DNA of 64,000 bases from Gnetum montanum (GCA_015680685.1 MNCI01034224.1:164760-228759); one strand, 5' to 3'; shown: positions 11,430 through 24,702, counted from the first letter of the stretch. Program-made: numbers and translations. The notes: generated from the letters alone by a model not told the origin.

Positions 11430-14289
11430 TAAGGGTCATATACGACACCCCCATGACTATCATTGGAAACTATCAACTAGAAGATCGAACGAGTAGAAGA
11501 TGGTTTAATAAGCTGGGTGGAGCTCACAGAGGAATTGAGATGTTCATGATACAGTTTGACTTGTTAAATATTGACTAGAATGAATTTGTGTGGACTAGCT
11601 GGGTGGTAAATTTGCATGGTGTCTAAGGGATACCTAGCATGGACAATATAAGGTCCTTTTCATAATTTTTGGAACTTAGAATTTGGTGGCACATGACTAG
11701 GATTATAGTATAGGACTTTATCACCTGGTTGGATTGATACTTGTCGGGTATGTGCATTGTGCTTATGTTTGGAGTACTTATGTATTTCATTGCTCATTAG
11801 GGCTACAAGTCTATTTTCCTCTAAAAGGTTGAGATTTATAAGATGTTCCTTCTATGCTAAGCTTAGGTCTAAGTCAAGATTACTAGCAGTAGCCAATGTT
11901 TGAAGCTCTACTTAGATTGGTAACATAGGCAGTTTTCCGTAGACTAGCTCATAGGGTGAATATCCTATGGAAAGTTTCCATGTGGTCCTATAAGCTAATA
12001 GAGCATCATTTATTTTAGTATTCTAATCTTTCCTAAATTGACTAATAGTTCTAGTTAATATTCATGAAATTTCCTAATTAGTCAATTTTGCTTGTCCATT
12101 TGCTTGGGGGTGGTATGGTGTAGTCAACTTATGATTTACCCCAAGTTGTTGCATGAGCTTTTTGAATGTAGCATCCATGAAGTGTGTTTCATCTAATATG
12201 AGCATTCATGGTACTCCAAATCTATTTACCACATGCTATTGAAAGAATTTAACAGTTGTTTTTGTTGTATAATCCTTAACTACAACTACTTTTGTCCATT
12301 TAGTACAACAATCAACCATTACTATGATGTATGCTTTCTCATTTGATATTGGCACGATGGACCCCATGAAATCAATTCTTTATATGTCAAATGGTTCCAA
12401 TGGCTATATTGATTTTTGTGACCCTTCATTCTTGGCTATTATTCCTTCATCACACTAACATCTCTTGCAAGACTAGATGAAGTTATGTGCATCTTGGAAT
12501 ATGGTAGGCCAAAAGTAGCCTACCATCATTAGCTTCAGTGTTGTCCTGTGCCCTGCATACTGACCACCACATGGTCCTTCATGTGCATCTTTTAGAATTA
12601 TTTCTTGGTTCTCTTCTAGAACACACCTTCTCACAAGTCCATCAACATAAATCTTGTAGAGATTTTCTATTTATTTCCATATATCTTGTCATTTTATGGA
12701 GGAAATGCTCTTTTTGTTTTCTATTCCACTCAACAACAAGTTCTTATGTGAGAAGATAAGTCATATAATCAGTTATCCATGATTTCTTTATTGAGCTAAT
12801 AGCCATTGTCATTTTCGTGAACAAGTTCTCATCAAGGAACTGGTTTGACAATGGTTCTTCTTGCTCTAGTGATTTCCATCTTAGCCTTGACAAGTGATCT
12901 ACTACGAAATTTTCTATTCCCTTCTTATCAATCATAGTGATGCCAAAGTCTTGTAAAATTACCAACCACCTTATCATCCTAGAACTCACCGCTAGTTTAT
13001 TCATTAGAAATCTAATTACACTGTGGTCTATGTAGACAAAAATAGCGTACCCAAGCACATAATGCCTAAATTTCTCTAATGTGTACACCATGACCATAAG
13101 CTCCTTTTAATAGTGATGTAATTAATTTGTGATCTAGTGATGCTTCTACTAGCATAGTATATGTAATATGGCCTCTTTTCATCATCAAGCTGTGTTAGCA
13201 CTGTGCCTAGTGCATAATTAGAGGCATCTGTCATCATGTGGCATGTCTTGGATCAATTTAGAGCTCAAAGGATTGGTGTTTCTATTAAATTTTGTTTTAG
13301 TGTCTCAAATGTCTTCTCACATTGCTTTGTCCACTAGAATTACATATCTTTCTTAGTCAATCCTACCAACAGTTTTGCTATCGTGGAAAATTTATCTATG
13401 AACCTTCGATAATATCCTAGATGGCCTAGAAATGATGTGATCTCCTTAACAGTTTTGACCGTTGGCTGATGTTCTGAATGACACTTATCTTTTCTAGGTC
13501 TACTTCTATTCCTTTATGTGATACCTTATATACTAAAATGATCCCATCTTGGACAATTAAATGGCTTTTCTGCCAATTCAGATTTAAATTGGTTTCAACG
13601 CATCTTTTTAATACCTACTTCAAATGGTCCAATGATTACTTAAAATCTAGCCCATAAGTAGAGAAATCATCCATAAATACTTCTATTCCATTGCATATTT
13701 ATTTCTAGAAGATACTCAATAGTAATCTTTGGAAAGTAGTAGGTGCATTGCACAAGTCAAAAGACATTTGCTTATAAGAAAATGTTTTCCATGGACTGGT
13801 AAACATAGTTTTTTCTTAATCTTCTAGTGCAATGTGGATCTGATTATATCTATTGTGCCCATTAAGAAAGCTATAGTACTAATGTCCTACTATAGTATCA
13901 AGGACCTGGTCAACAAATGGCATAGGGAAATGGTTCTTAAATGTCGCAGAGTTCAACAACAGAAAATCAATACATACTCTCCACTTACCATCCTTCTTTG
14001 AAACAATGACAAAAGGGCTAACCAATTCACTATCTACAATGAGGTAGATGAATCTTACTTTTAATAACTTTTTGAATTCCTATTGTACTGTTTTCTTAAG
14101 CTTAGGATTCAACCTTCTCTGAGGTTAATGGTGTGGCTTGATAGTTAAATCTATGTATATCTAATGTTGACATATTTGTGGATCAATGCATGTTATCTCA
14201 TCATAAGACCATGCAAATACTGTTGGCCATTTATTGACTACTTTCAATAATCTCTTTTTCTAATCTTTATCAAGGTTGGCATTGATGAT
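11430..14289 (-). mobile_element. Element B (3' part): minus-strand Athila-like retrotransposon, split by element C
   Basis: This holds the reverse transcriptase, RNase H and integrase of a minus-strand element. Its 5' LTR, gag and protease lie beyond element C at 33037-37468. Element C is inserted between protease and reverse transcriptase with a 5-bp target duplication (ATGAT at 14285-14289 and 33037-33041), so the two parts were once continuous. The 3' LTR is missing. Confidence 0.85.
11690..14289 (-). pseudogene. Element B pol remnant: RT, RNase H, integrase
   Basis: Read on the minus strand, reverse transcriptase starts at the C junction. It shows 'SELVSPFVIVSKKDGKW' at about 14040-13985 and decays through to about 13300. 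RNase H follows at about 13260-12850, with the open stretch 'VMVYTLEKFRHYVLGYAIFV' and 'DHSVIRFLMNKLAVS' near 13097-12990. Integrase occupies about 12600-11700, with 'VNHKLTTPYHPQANGQ' at about 12140-12070. Stops interrupt all domains. The motifs are almost the same as in elements A and C, so all three belong to one family or to close relatives. Confidence 0.8.
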
Positions 14290-15135
14290 TAATGAGTCGC
14301 ATTTCTTAGCTACGTCAACAAGGCCCTGTCAATGCAGTGTCTGCTTTTTGGCTATAAATACACATCTAGTAGCCGCATTTATGGTAATGAGATTTTAGTA
14401 GTAGTAAAGCTCTTATAGTTTGTTCATTTGAGAGTTAGAATATTTCTCCCGAGTACCCACAGTAGGAGTCATTAAGTATATAGATCTTTATTCAAGCATT
14501 GTTGTACCTGAGTGTAATAGCATGTGCAATAATAAAGATGAGCTTTCTGATAAACCTTGTAGCATTATGGATAGATTAAATATTTCATTTATGCATTTAA
14601 TGTTTTTAATTATTTATTAACTATTTTTCAATAATTAAGCTAATGAAGTACTTAAGTAAGATAAGCTAAATAGATTAAACACATAAGTATGATCACTTTA
14701 AGCATAACATGTATTCACTTGGTAATCCCAACAGTGTTATTGCTTCATACACCTAGTAGTGTAGCACTTGGTAACCTAGCAGTGGATACATGGGTTCATG
14801 ACATGTGCAAAAAGTGGGACCCAATGCTTATGTTAGGACTGCTTAGATACTAGTTAATTAGTTAAATTAAATTAGTTAATCCAATTACTTTATCTCTCTT
14901 TAAACACCAAAATCATAAAATACAAAATGATAAAAATCAAATGCCTCAATTACACTTAACCATACCAGTGTACGTCACAAGTGTAATTGCCAAGACAACA
15001 AACGACCTTAAGGCAAGGTTCAGTTCCTAGAAGATTAGTGCACCAAAAACTACAAAGTCTAAGAAATTCGACCAAATTGCATGTGAACGCTTGTGATTTG
15101 TATGGTTGGGCATAGGGGTACCTTGCTGCTCATCG
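14290..15135 (+). repeat. Element C 5' LTR
   Basis: The start has decayed to TAATGAGTCG from the TGATGAGTTG seen in the 3' copy, and the end reads CTGCTCATCG where the consensus is CATCA. A TATA-like 'ggctataaatac' lies at about 14352. Long shared blocks with 32177-33036 include 'gagttagaatatttctcccg' and 'aaagatgagctttctgataa'. Confidence 0.88.
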
Positions 15136-15136
15136 T

Positions 15137-15154
15137 TGGTGTCGTTGCTAAGGA
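15137..15154 (+). other. Element C primer-binding site (tRNA-Asp-like)
   Basis: The bases TGGTGTCGTTGCTAAGGA start one base after the LTR end. They are closer to the Athila tRNA-Asp-type site than the copy in element A. This fixes the LTR boundary and the orientation. Confidence 0.7.
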
Positions 15155-15339
15155 CTTTATTTGTTGAAACATGTGCTATTTAGGATTAGTGAAAATTATT
15201 TATATTGTTGAATGAACTCAAGATCAACATTACTCTCAACAACATATCAACCACTAAGCACACTGATAATTTTATTTATTTTACAAAATTTCTTCTTCTT
15301 CCCACAAACATGAAGATATCAAACCACCGGTCCCACAGG

Positions 15340-17440
15340 AGTGCAAAGTGATATATACTCATCTAGATGAGTATGTACTGGACTTCACCTTCATCCTACA
15401 TCAGGATGAACAGCTGCAAGGGCGTGATATGGAGGGCAACATCATCTTACCCGCTAATCAATCTATACCTGAGATGCTGCTTCACACTCTTAAGAAGTTG
15501 GACATCTTAGATCTTCATAAGGAATATGTTGTGGATGATCATGACACTTCAGATTATCATCCCACTGAAACACAATGTAGGCGAGATCAACACCACGATA
15601 AGTACCATAAGTTTACGAAGGGAAAACATTTTAGTAACCCATTATTGCTACTAAATTAAGACAACAATGAGGATCCTCCCCTTGAGGATTCTCAACATGA
15701 AAACTCTCCACCCCCTGTTGTTGCTAATGAGGGTGTGACCCTAAACTTGTAGTCCACTATTTATAAACTAGGTTCAAGAAAGAGTGACAGTCAAGGCAAG
15801 GACTTGGGCAAGCATCATAATGGCAAGGGATCTAAGGATGGGGATTGTAATGAGCAAAAAAGTAGTGGTAGACACTGTGATGGTGATGGCATTCCACCTT
15901 CTCCTCCATCCTCTTTATCTTATTCTAAACATTCCTCTTCATCTATAGTTCTAATAGAAGCCACATCAAAATAATCATGGTGAAGGTAATCAATGAGACA
16001 ACAATGATCGTGAAGGCCACCAAGACCAAAGGGGTGGCCAAAACCATCATCAGTGTCATTAATGCAACAATGATAATAAACCTTTGTTAGTGACTCGAAG
16101 CATGCTCNCAACAATGATAATAAACCTTTGTTAGTGACTCGAAGCATGCTCAACATTGCAAAGGCAGTAAATATTCTAACTAGGCATGTGAAAGATAGCC
16201 AAATCAAGTGCTTAGACATGAATAATATCCCAAGATTTGAGGGGGGATACAATTCTAATCCATAGACACATCTACAAGCTTTCCATAATGCTTGTGCCTT
16301 ATAGAACATAGAAAATGAATGGTAGAAACTCAAGCTCTTTCCTAGGACACTCATCAAGGAAGCTAAAAGCTAGTAATAGTCATTGGAACTAAAATCCATT
16401 TGCTGATAGTGTACCATATCAGAGCTATTTAATGACAAATACTAGACGTACTCCAGAGTGTCTACTCTAAGAGGGAAAATCCAAGGCTGGAAATAGGGAA
16501 CACATGAACCCTTGGATGCCACCATGGATAGATACTATTCACTCTTACATCAATGCCCTAGTCATGGTTATTCTCAAAGGGAACAACTTCACGACAGTAT
16601 AGATGGGCTTAGAGTAGAAACTAGAAGAACTCTTGAGGTGTATGCCCAAGGAAGATTGTTTGAACTAAGAGCTCATTAGATTCAAAGGCTAATAGAGCAG
16701 GTAGCAAAGAAGAAGGTGACTTGTGAAAAAGAAAAAGTGCAAAAGAGTATAATAGGGATCCTTCCATTAGGAAACAGGAGGTTTGATTTTATGACGAAGA
16801 GGAATCACCACTTAATGAAGTGGTGAACAAGAAAACCTTACCCATCCAAAAATTTGTTTATGATATTTCAGCAAAGGTTGATAAATTATGGGACTCTTTG
16901 GATGAAAAATTCCAAGCTACTATGAAGATTGCTAAAGAATCCAAAGAGCAAAATAGTGATCATAACTATAGGAGGCAAAAAGAAGCTGAATGTGCCTACC
17001 AAATAGGTAAGGGAAAAGCTACATCCATATAAGAAGTTGTGGAAATCGACTCTAATGATGAAACTAATTGTGACATTTGTCAATACAAGCAACCAAAGGG
17101 TTATTGCCCTATAGTGTTACACTTACAAGAGTCTGGGGTATATGCATTGAATCCTTGACTAGCACATAGGTAAGCACCTAGACAATTACCTTATTCTCAA
17201 GGCAATCCAAGGCACTTCCACCAACAACAAGAAGCAAACTACCCAAGTGGAGCTCCTCCACAACCTTATAAACAATACCAATAATGGTACCAATCACAAT
17301 CATGGGAAATGCCACCACCAAGGCAGTAGTACTCTTATAGGCAACCAAATCCATATGAGTACTATGTTTATCAACCCATCTATCTACACACATACGTCCA
17401 CCCTCAACCTAGTTACCTCCTACTCCATCCATGCAAGGTG
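15340..17440 (+). pseudogene. Element C gag remnant
   Basis: The first readable block (15348-15659) contains 'YTHLDEYVLDFTFILHQDEQ' and 'RDMEGNIILPANQSIPEML'. From about 16150 the capsid-type core follows ('RHVKDSQIKCLDMNNI', 'HLQAFHNACAL', 'KLKLFPRTLIKEA', 'DGLRVETRRTLEVYAQG'). The last of these corresponds to the Athila gag block before the nucleocapsid. At 16820-17032 there is a lysine-rich helical stretch with 'AKVDKLWDSLDEKFQ'. Stops and frameshifts are frequent. A 43-bp duplication around the N at 16108 adds an artificial break. Confidence 0.75.
16065..16151. repeat. Exact 43-bp duplication flanking a single N (probable assembly join)
   Basis: Bases 16065-16107 and 16109-16151 are identical, separated only by an N at 16108. 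A true tandem duplication would not need an ambiguous base exactly at the junction. This looks like an unmerged overlap between two contigs. Confidence 0.85.
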
Positions 17441-17689
17441 AGATTCCTTCACAGCCACAATAATGAAATGCTATGAGGGCTGTACATTCACAACTAGCTT
17501 TACAACCAAGTGGTTTGGACAATCAATCTAGAAAAAGACCCTTCTTTTAACCTAGCAATCCTCTCCAACCCTCACAACCTAGTATGGCTGATCATCCTAC
17601 ATCTCCAATACCCTCATCCTCTACATAAAATACCTTCCCTTCAAACCAAATGCTACCTTGAATTCGCACTTTGATGCTAACTCATGTTG

Positions 17690-20600
17690 TTTTTGACTAA
17701 ATCAAGGCTAGCAATCTTTCCACAAAAAGATATGACCTAGAAGTCAACTCATTTACCTACAAATCATTGAACGTGAGTCATGTAAGGCTCTTCTTAACTC
17801 TGGTTTCAGAGTTAATCTCATCTCCCATGACATGTACAAGGCTTGGAACCTACCACCTCTCAAGAAGAGCAACATCCATCTAGAAATGGCAAATCAATCA
17901 ATTACTATCCCTTTGGGATTAGTAGAAGACATTGTGACCACAATTTGTGGGTGGTCCTATCCTACTGATTTTCTAGTGATCAAGGTTAAAAACTACAAAA
18001 GTGACTTTCCCATCATTATGGGAAGAGCTTGGTTAAGCATGGTCAATGCACGTATGGGCATAAGGAACCTCTCTTTGAAAATATCCAAAGTAAATGAATT
18101 TGGCAAGATATAGAAGAAGCATATTCCATGCATACAGCAATAATGGGTGCAATTACATGCAAAAGATTTGGTCCATCAAAAGTAGATACATTAAAGCATG
18201 TAATCAGTGTGCATAAAAAATCAATATTCAAAGGTGTCTATCTATACACAGTAACCATAAAACAAGAGGGCACCCAGTGGCTAATAGCTAACTCAGATAG
18301 CAACACATTATGCATGGAACTAACTAAGAGCCTAACATGTGCTTATGTTGAAGGCATGGATAAAATTGAACAAGTTCATCCCCAACTCTCTAATGAAGAT
18401 GATTATACCTATTGGGGAGAGTTGGAAATCCCTAATAACTTCAGTAGAAGCCCCTAGAGCTAAAAAATTTATTCGCTAGCATGGAATATGCATTTTTAAA
18501 CAATGGAAAACTGGTCATAATTAATGCCAAACTTGCTAGTGAACAAAAAGAAAAGCTTTTAAAGGTGGTTAACAAATGGCCAACAACCTTTACTTGGTTA
18601 TATCCTGAGCTAACAGGAATCAATCTAAGGATATGCTAGCATCATATTTATACTAACCTAGCCATGATGCCTAGAAGGTAGTTGTAGAGGTGGCTAAACC
18701 CCAAATTGAAGCAGATCGTCAAGGAAGAAATTGAATAACTCCTCAAGGCAGGGTTCATCTATCCCATCACAAATAGTGAGTGGATTAGCCCACCTATAAT
18801 TGTGTCAATGAAAGGTGGTAAATGGTAGGTTTACACCAACTTCAGGTTATTGAATATGCCAACATTTAAAGATCATTTTCCATTGCCATTTGTAGATCAA
18901 GGGTTGGACATCATGTCTAGGCATTGCTATTATATCTTCTTAGATGGTTATAGTGTTATAACCAAATCCAAATTATGTCAAAAGATCAAGCCAAGACAAC
19001 ATTCACCAGTCCTTAGGGGACTTTTGCATATTATAAGATGTCATTCGGTCTGTAAAATGCCCTTGTAACATTTCAATGTCTGGTCCTTAGTATTTTTCAA
19101 CAACCGATCGATAATGGTGTGGAAGTCTTCATGGATGAATTTTCCACCTATGGAGCTACATTTTAGAAAGCCTTGGACTGCCTTGAGCAAGTACTAAAAA
19201 GATTTGTGGAAACAAATTTGTAGCTCAACTGGCAAAAGAGGCACCTCATGGTCCAAGAAGGCATTGTACTAGGTCATAGAATCACTCAAGCAGAGATTGA
19301 GGTAGACCCAAAAAAGATAAGGATCATCCAAGGAATAACATATCATCCAGAGATAGATAAAGATGTTTGGTTATTCCTTGGATACACTAGCTACTACCAG
19401 CAATTTATAGAGAATTTCTTTAAGATTGCAAAATTGTTGGTAGAGCTTACAAAGAAAGATGCGCCTTTCATTTGGACCAAGGAATGTAAACATGCATTCC
19501 AATAGTTAAAGGAGAAAATCGTAGAAACACTAATCCTACAAGCACCAGACTAGTCTAGACCCTTCCACATCATGATGAATGCATCTAAATATGCCTTGGA
19601 AGCAATGCTTATGCAGATGGATGATAAGAAACGTCCATACTACATCCACTACATGAGTTGAAACATTATGGAAACACAATTAAATTACACCACCATAGAA
19701 AAAGAACTAATGGTCATGGTGTACACTCTTGAAAATTTCAGGCACTATGTGCTTGGGTACAAAGTATTTGTGCACACAAATCATAGTGCAATTTGCTTCC
19801 TCATGAACAAGCTAGCAGTGAGCCCTTGTATCATATGGTGGCTGGTGATCTTACAGAAATTTGATCTCACGATGATAGATCGAAAAGAGACTAAAAATGT
19901 GGTCATTGACCACCTCTCTCATTTAAGATGGGATAATAAAAAGAAGGAGAGCTCACTCTCTGATCAGTTTCCAAACAAACTCTTTTTTATAGGAGCACTA
20001 GATGACCAAACACCCATGAAAACAACCTAGTATAATGGCATCCTCACCTATCTTCTCACTCAGAAGCTGCCATAAGTTCTTGACTTTAGAAAGAGGTAAC
20101 AATTTCTCCATCAGGCCAAATATTTTATGGAAATTAATGGATACCTTTATAAGATGTGCATCGATGGCCTAATTCATTGGTGTGTCTCTAACAAAGATCA
20201 ACTACACGTTCTCTAGGATGCTCATGAAGGGCCTTACAGAGGCCACTATGTAGGGAGACGCACGGCCATAAAAATCCTAATGGCAGGATACTATTGGCCT
20301 ACAACTTTCAGGGATGCCCACCAATTTGTCCAATCTTGTGAACATTGTCAATGAGATGGTGGAAAGATCGCTCGCATGGAAGATTCTCAATAGTGGATTT
20401 AACCACTGGAACCTTTTGACATATGGGGTGTTGACTTTGTGGGTTCCATCACAACCATGTCCAACAAAAAGGCATATATTATCATAGCAATTGACTAATG
20501 CACAAAATGGGCAAAAGTAGCAATCGTTACTGATTATACATCATCCACTACTACTAGATTTATACAACAAAATATTGTAAATAGGTTTGTGATGCCACAT

Positions 20601-21270
20601 TCACTAACTTCTAACAATGAAACTCATTTCACAAGTGCCACTTTTAGAAAGCTAATGTAACACTTGGGGGTTAAACATAAATTAACAACACCTTACCACC
20701 CCCAAGCCAATGGTCAAGCAGAGGTAACCAACTGGGAGATCACAAAAATACTAACAAGAACCATTAGCAAATATAGGAAAGATTGGAGTACAAAACTTAA
20801 CAATGCCATCCTATTGGCTATTCTCCCTATGAGTTGGTGTACAGAAAACTTCAAACGCTCCAGATTCAATCCAAGCTTCGTACACTTTCAATAGCTTATG
20901 ATCTAAATCTTGACCTAAGTCTAGCAAAGAAAGAAACATTAATCAACCTGAATGTGCTAGATGAAAATTGATTAGTGATCCTATCTTTGAATGAGATGCA
21001 CAAGGCATTCAACAAACAATGTCATAAAATTAGAATAAGGAAAGTAAAACTTCAACCAAGAGATAAGGTTCTGTATTAGAACCCCACACATGTACCCAAG
21101 AAGGAAAAATTTCAAACATTATGGGAGGGACCTTACATAATTGATAAAACCTTTTCTTCAAGGACCATGTTGATCTACAAGCATAAAATCCCAAATAAAA
21201 AGTAGTTGGTCAACATCCAAGTAAAACCTTTCCTTGAACCAAGACAGACCAATGCAACTACCACCTCGAC
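17690..21270 (+). pseudogene. Element C pol remnant: protease, RT, RNase H, integrase
   Basis: Protease lies at about 17770-18113: the region after the lost D-S-G is well kept ('LGLVEDIVTTICGW', 'DFPIIMGRAWLSMVNARMGI'). Reverse transcriptase lies at about 18660-19240 ('DHFPLPFVDQGLDIMS', 'YYIFLDGYS', and 'VFMDEFSTYG', where the second catalytic D of the usual MDD is E). The thumb is at 19248-19505. RNase H is at about 19540-19930 ('MNASKYALEAMLMQMDDK', 'KELMVMVYTLENFRHYVLG'). Integrase runs from about 20215 (H2C2 remnant 'HEGPYRGHYVGRRTAIK') through 'TKWAKVAIVTDYTSS' and 'LTTPYHPQANGQAEV' to about 20900. A tail follows to about 21270. Many stops make it non-functional. Confidence 0.88.
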
Positions 21271-22300
21271 AGATGGACAACCACGTTCCATTTTTTAAAT
21301 CTCCTCCTTCCAACTCAATTGTGGGGGAGATTTCCATCCATGATAATAATCCATATGGCTTCTCAATTTTTCTATTTTCATTTTCTACATTTTTTATTTT
21401 TACAAATTATTTATTTTACAATTTTTTTTTAATTTTCAAATTTTTCAAATTTTACACCATCGTTAGTACTTTTGAGCCTTTCTTGATTATTTTACACTTT
21501 CTTGCATATTTTATTTATTTTGTTTTGTTTTGTTTTATTTTTTTTGAGTGTGACTTTTCATCATTTTTGCTAATATAAGTGCTTTATTACCACAAGACTC
21601 AGTGTCACTATTGTTGTTTACTAATGATGGTTTGTGCCTAATGTTGTAATTGTCGATATCTGGTTTCTATTTTTGAATTCTGATGTCTAATGACTATGAC
21701 ATGGTTTATTTTTCATGGAATAGGTAGTGAGTCCACATCATCCACCCATCTAATAAACTCTATGATTTTCCTTGTTCTAGGAATTTGAGGTCCCTTCCAT
21801 TAAAGAAAATTTTAATCAATCAATGACCCTGGTAGTTCTAGAATTAGGAAGGATTCAAAGGTTTTTGAAGGGTGTGACTTCAAGGGGACTCAATATTCTT
21901 TGTACTCTTCTACTTTCTTAAGTGCTTGAGTGTTTTTTCATGGAATTCTTACCATTCCATTTCAACCACTAATAGGAAGTCAAATAAAGTCTTTACATGG
22001 TGTGGTTCCCATCCAAAAAATTCAAAAAAATGATGGGAATTCAAAGCACACCCCTTAGACACAATAAATGAATAAGTCTTTGCATGATGTGGTTCCCATC
22101 CAAAAATTCAAAAAAGAAAAACATGATGGGAATTCAAAGCATACCCCTTGGACAAATAAACGGGTTACAAGCATTGGTTATGGAACTAGAAAGACATGCA
22201 CCCATACCTAAAGGATCCCTCTAACAAAAGTCCTCTCTCACTTCCTACTTCTCTCTTTTCTTCTTTTATGGAATGGTGGTTGTTTTGAGGAAGCACTCTC
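21271..22300 (+). other. Element C 3' non-coding region
   Basis: A G-rich 'caattgtgggggaga' at about 21320 is followed by a T/C-rich stretch and then unique-looking AT-rich sequence. No coding domain is visible. Such a long non-coding region between integrase and 3' LTR is usual for Athila-type elements. The right limit against element E is uncertain. Confidence 0.5.
21985..22160 (+). repeat. Two-copy tandem repeat with about 87-bp period
   Basis: The phrase 'gtggttcccatccaaaaa' followed by 'gatgggaattcaaagca' and 'accccttgga' or 'accccttaga' occurs twice. The two 'agtcttt' landmarks are 87 bases apart (about 21989 and 22076). Within each unit the words 'ttcccatc' and 'gatgggaa' are inverted, so each unit can fold into a hairpin. 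Confidence 0.7.
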
Positions 22301-22929
22301 ATATCTCATGTAGGTGAACCGATCTTAGAGTGAGGATGCAAAGTCACTAAAAGTGGCTAGTTTTGGTCTGGACTAAGGATGGATCTTCTTGGGTCATTTT
22401 AAACACAAAATCCACAAGAGACTTCTTATGACCTCAATTCTTAATTCCATTTCACCTTCTTCTTCATCCATCCATGCTGCCATAACTCACCTCACTGTCA
22501 ATTCTATGTTATGCTCTATCTCTTGGTCTAATGTGTTTAAATTCTTGGATAGATTCTTTTTGGTTGGTCCTTAACTTTTCATGACCATTAATCAACTATG
22601 GGGTCCACTAACTCCTTCATTGAGGTTATGTAAGGGCAACAAGGGCATGAACCTACTATGGGAAGGACCCACTTGCATAGCTCTTGGTTTGGTTAAGTAA
22701 GGTTCCTTAACTTAGACATTGCTACAATCCTATCTTTCCATATTCCACTATGTATTCTGCTTAGAGCTCCTTAACCTTTTATTTCATTCGTCCCCTGAAT
22801 CATTTTTCTCCATTTTCCAAACTTATGAGCTCCAACACCTTGAAACACCACAAAATTTTGAGTCTTGGCATCTCAACTACAAATTTGGCTAAGTGTCAAA
22901 ATAGTGGCACTTTGCCCAAATTTTTCTAA

Positions 22930-23210
22930 GTGTTGAGTGTAGTTAGCTCCAACTACCAGTTTTGCAAAAAATTTTCTAACTACTAAGTTACGCATCCTGC
23001 ACACAACATAGAGCAAGTGTAGCAAGCTACAGAAATTTTTCTAAGTGTTGTACTACACTCCTATTGCCCCTGCTACGCTCTAGAGCATAACTAACGTAGC
23101 CAGCATGGGACACCAATTTTGCAAATGTTTTTCTAACTACTAAGTTATGCATCCCACACGTAACATGGGGCGAGTGTAGCAACTAGAGTTAGAAATTTTT
23201 CAAACTTTTT
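22930..23210 (+). repeat. Two-copy repeat with about 155-bp period in element E
   Basis: The landmark 'ttttctaactactaagtta' followed by 'gcatcc' occurs near 22975 and again near 23130. Both copies are followed by 'gagtgtagcaa' or 'caagtgtagcaa' and preceded by 'ccaatttt' or 'ccagttttgcaaa'. The two copies have diverged. The repeat lies just upstream of a TATA-like box and may belong to the U3 of an LTR. Confidence 0.55.
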
Positions 23211-23281
23211 CTGGTCACCGTAGTCCCACCTACTACACTAGCACGTGGCACTTGATCCCCATTTTGGGCTAACCCTAACCA

Positions 23282-23289
23282 TATAAATA
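23282..23289 (+). promoter_or_regulatory. Possible TATA box of element E
   Basis: TATAAATA sits in a locally GC-richer context ('ctaaccatataaatacccct'), like the TATA boxes of the LTRs in this window. It lies upstream of the element E leader. Function is inferred only from the motif and its place. Confidence 0.4.
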
Positions 23290-23417
23290 CCCCTGGACCC
23301 CCAATGTTTTAGGGGTTGGCAGTTGGCACTTTTATTTGGCATTTGGCATTTTGGCATCTTAGCACTTAACTCCATGGGTAAACGAGACCCAGAGCACATG
23401 ACATCGATAGAGAGGCA

Positions 23418-23556
23418 TAGTTGCATCGCATAGTACACTGTGACCCCATTGCAGCCCTGCATCGCACGGTACACCACAGCCCATTGCAACCTTACACTGT
23501 ATAGTACACCGTAGCCCCATTATAGCCCTACAGAACATCACATGGTATACTGCGAT
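23418..23556 (+). repeat. Tandem repeat of about 36-47 bp, 3.5 copies
   Basis: Variants of 'gcatcgcatagtacactgtg' followed by 'accccattgcagccct' recur from about 23418. The second copy has 'cacggtacaccacagcccat', the third 'tatagtacaccgtagcccca', and the last is a partial copy ('cacatggtatactgcgatgg'). The unit is GC-richer than its surroundings. It lies downstream of the possible TATA box, in the transcribed leader of element E. Confidence 0.7.
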
Positions 23557-24424
23557 GGCCAACCCAGTAAGCACGGTTCATCATGACGAGTGCCAAACTT
23601 CACAACCTAACACCACCAAGACTATGACTACACTCCCACTACACCTGTTATATACTATGTGCCTTTTAAGATCCTTTTTAGAGTTAACTACACTCCCATT
23701 TGAGGTGGTGTTCTATTTCTCTCTTCTATTTCTAACATTTTTTGCATTTTTCTTATGTCTATTCATACTTTTTCCTGCATTGTCATGTTGTACTGTGCTC
23801 AAGCAGTAGTCTCCGCAAGTTGAGACCCTCATTTCAGTCGAAACCCTTGGTTACGCTCACCACCATTCCATGACTACGTTGTACACTTAGCACCATGAAA
23901 CACCACTTTGACACTTAGCATCATCTCACATTGTTTGCATTTACATTTCAGCTAAGCATGCCACCCCTAGTTGCACCTAATACCTCCATTACAGTTGATA
24001 AAGTCCCTATTCGATCGACAAGACCGTCCAAAGCACTCTACCTCCATTTTCCAGTAAGATCCTCATGCAGAGGTGGGGTTAAGGTTATGTGTCTATCGAT
24101 CCCTCAATGATTCCAGCCACCAATGTTTTCGATCATCATAGTTTTTTGGCACTAAAAGAAGGGCATCACCATTTTCTTCTACATTTTCTAATTGTTGTCC
24201 CATGTGCTCTCTCCACCACCGATTAGTATAGATTAGACCCTATAGTCAGTTCCCTTGGAACCCCATTAGATAAAAGCCAAAGCATATCTTTGGCACTTAA
24301 CCAAAATTTTGGATGCTTGAGAGAGCGTAGCTGGCGCTTAACATAGAGACCATAGTCAGCTCCAGCGTAGCAAGCATAGCACCAAAGTTAGCCATTTTCA
24401 ATAGCTTTCACAGTTAGCATTTTT

Positions 24425-24675
24425 ATTTTTATTTTTGCATTTTCATACTTAGCATTTTTTCTACATTTATATGCTTAGCCAAATTTTCAAAGTTTAATAC
24501 TTAGCCAAATTTTTTACAGTTTTACACTTAGTCAATTTTTTGTAGTTTTCATACTTAGCCATTTTTCTGCAATTTTACACTTAGCCATTTTTCTACATTT
24601 GTATACTTAGCCATTTTTCTACTACCGGTAAACTTAGTCATTTTTCTGCGGTTTTTAAAGTTAGCCATTTTTTTA
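24425..24675 (+). repeat. Array of TTAGCCA-T-tract units in the gag leader of element E
   Basis: About ten units of roughly 20-33 bases each carry 'acttagccatttttct' or a close variant (ttagcat, ttagtca, ttagccaaa), separated by 'gcaattttac'-like spacers. The array ends about 30 bases before the gag ATG at 24703, so it occupies the 5' leader of the element. Confidence 0.8.
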
Positions 24676-24702
24676 CAAACAACAACTCTCACATCTTAAT
24701 CT

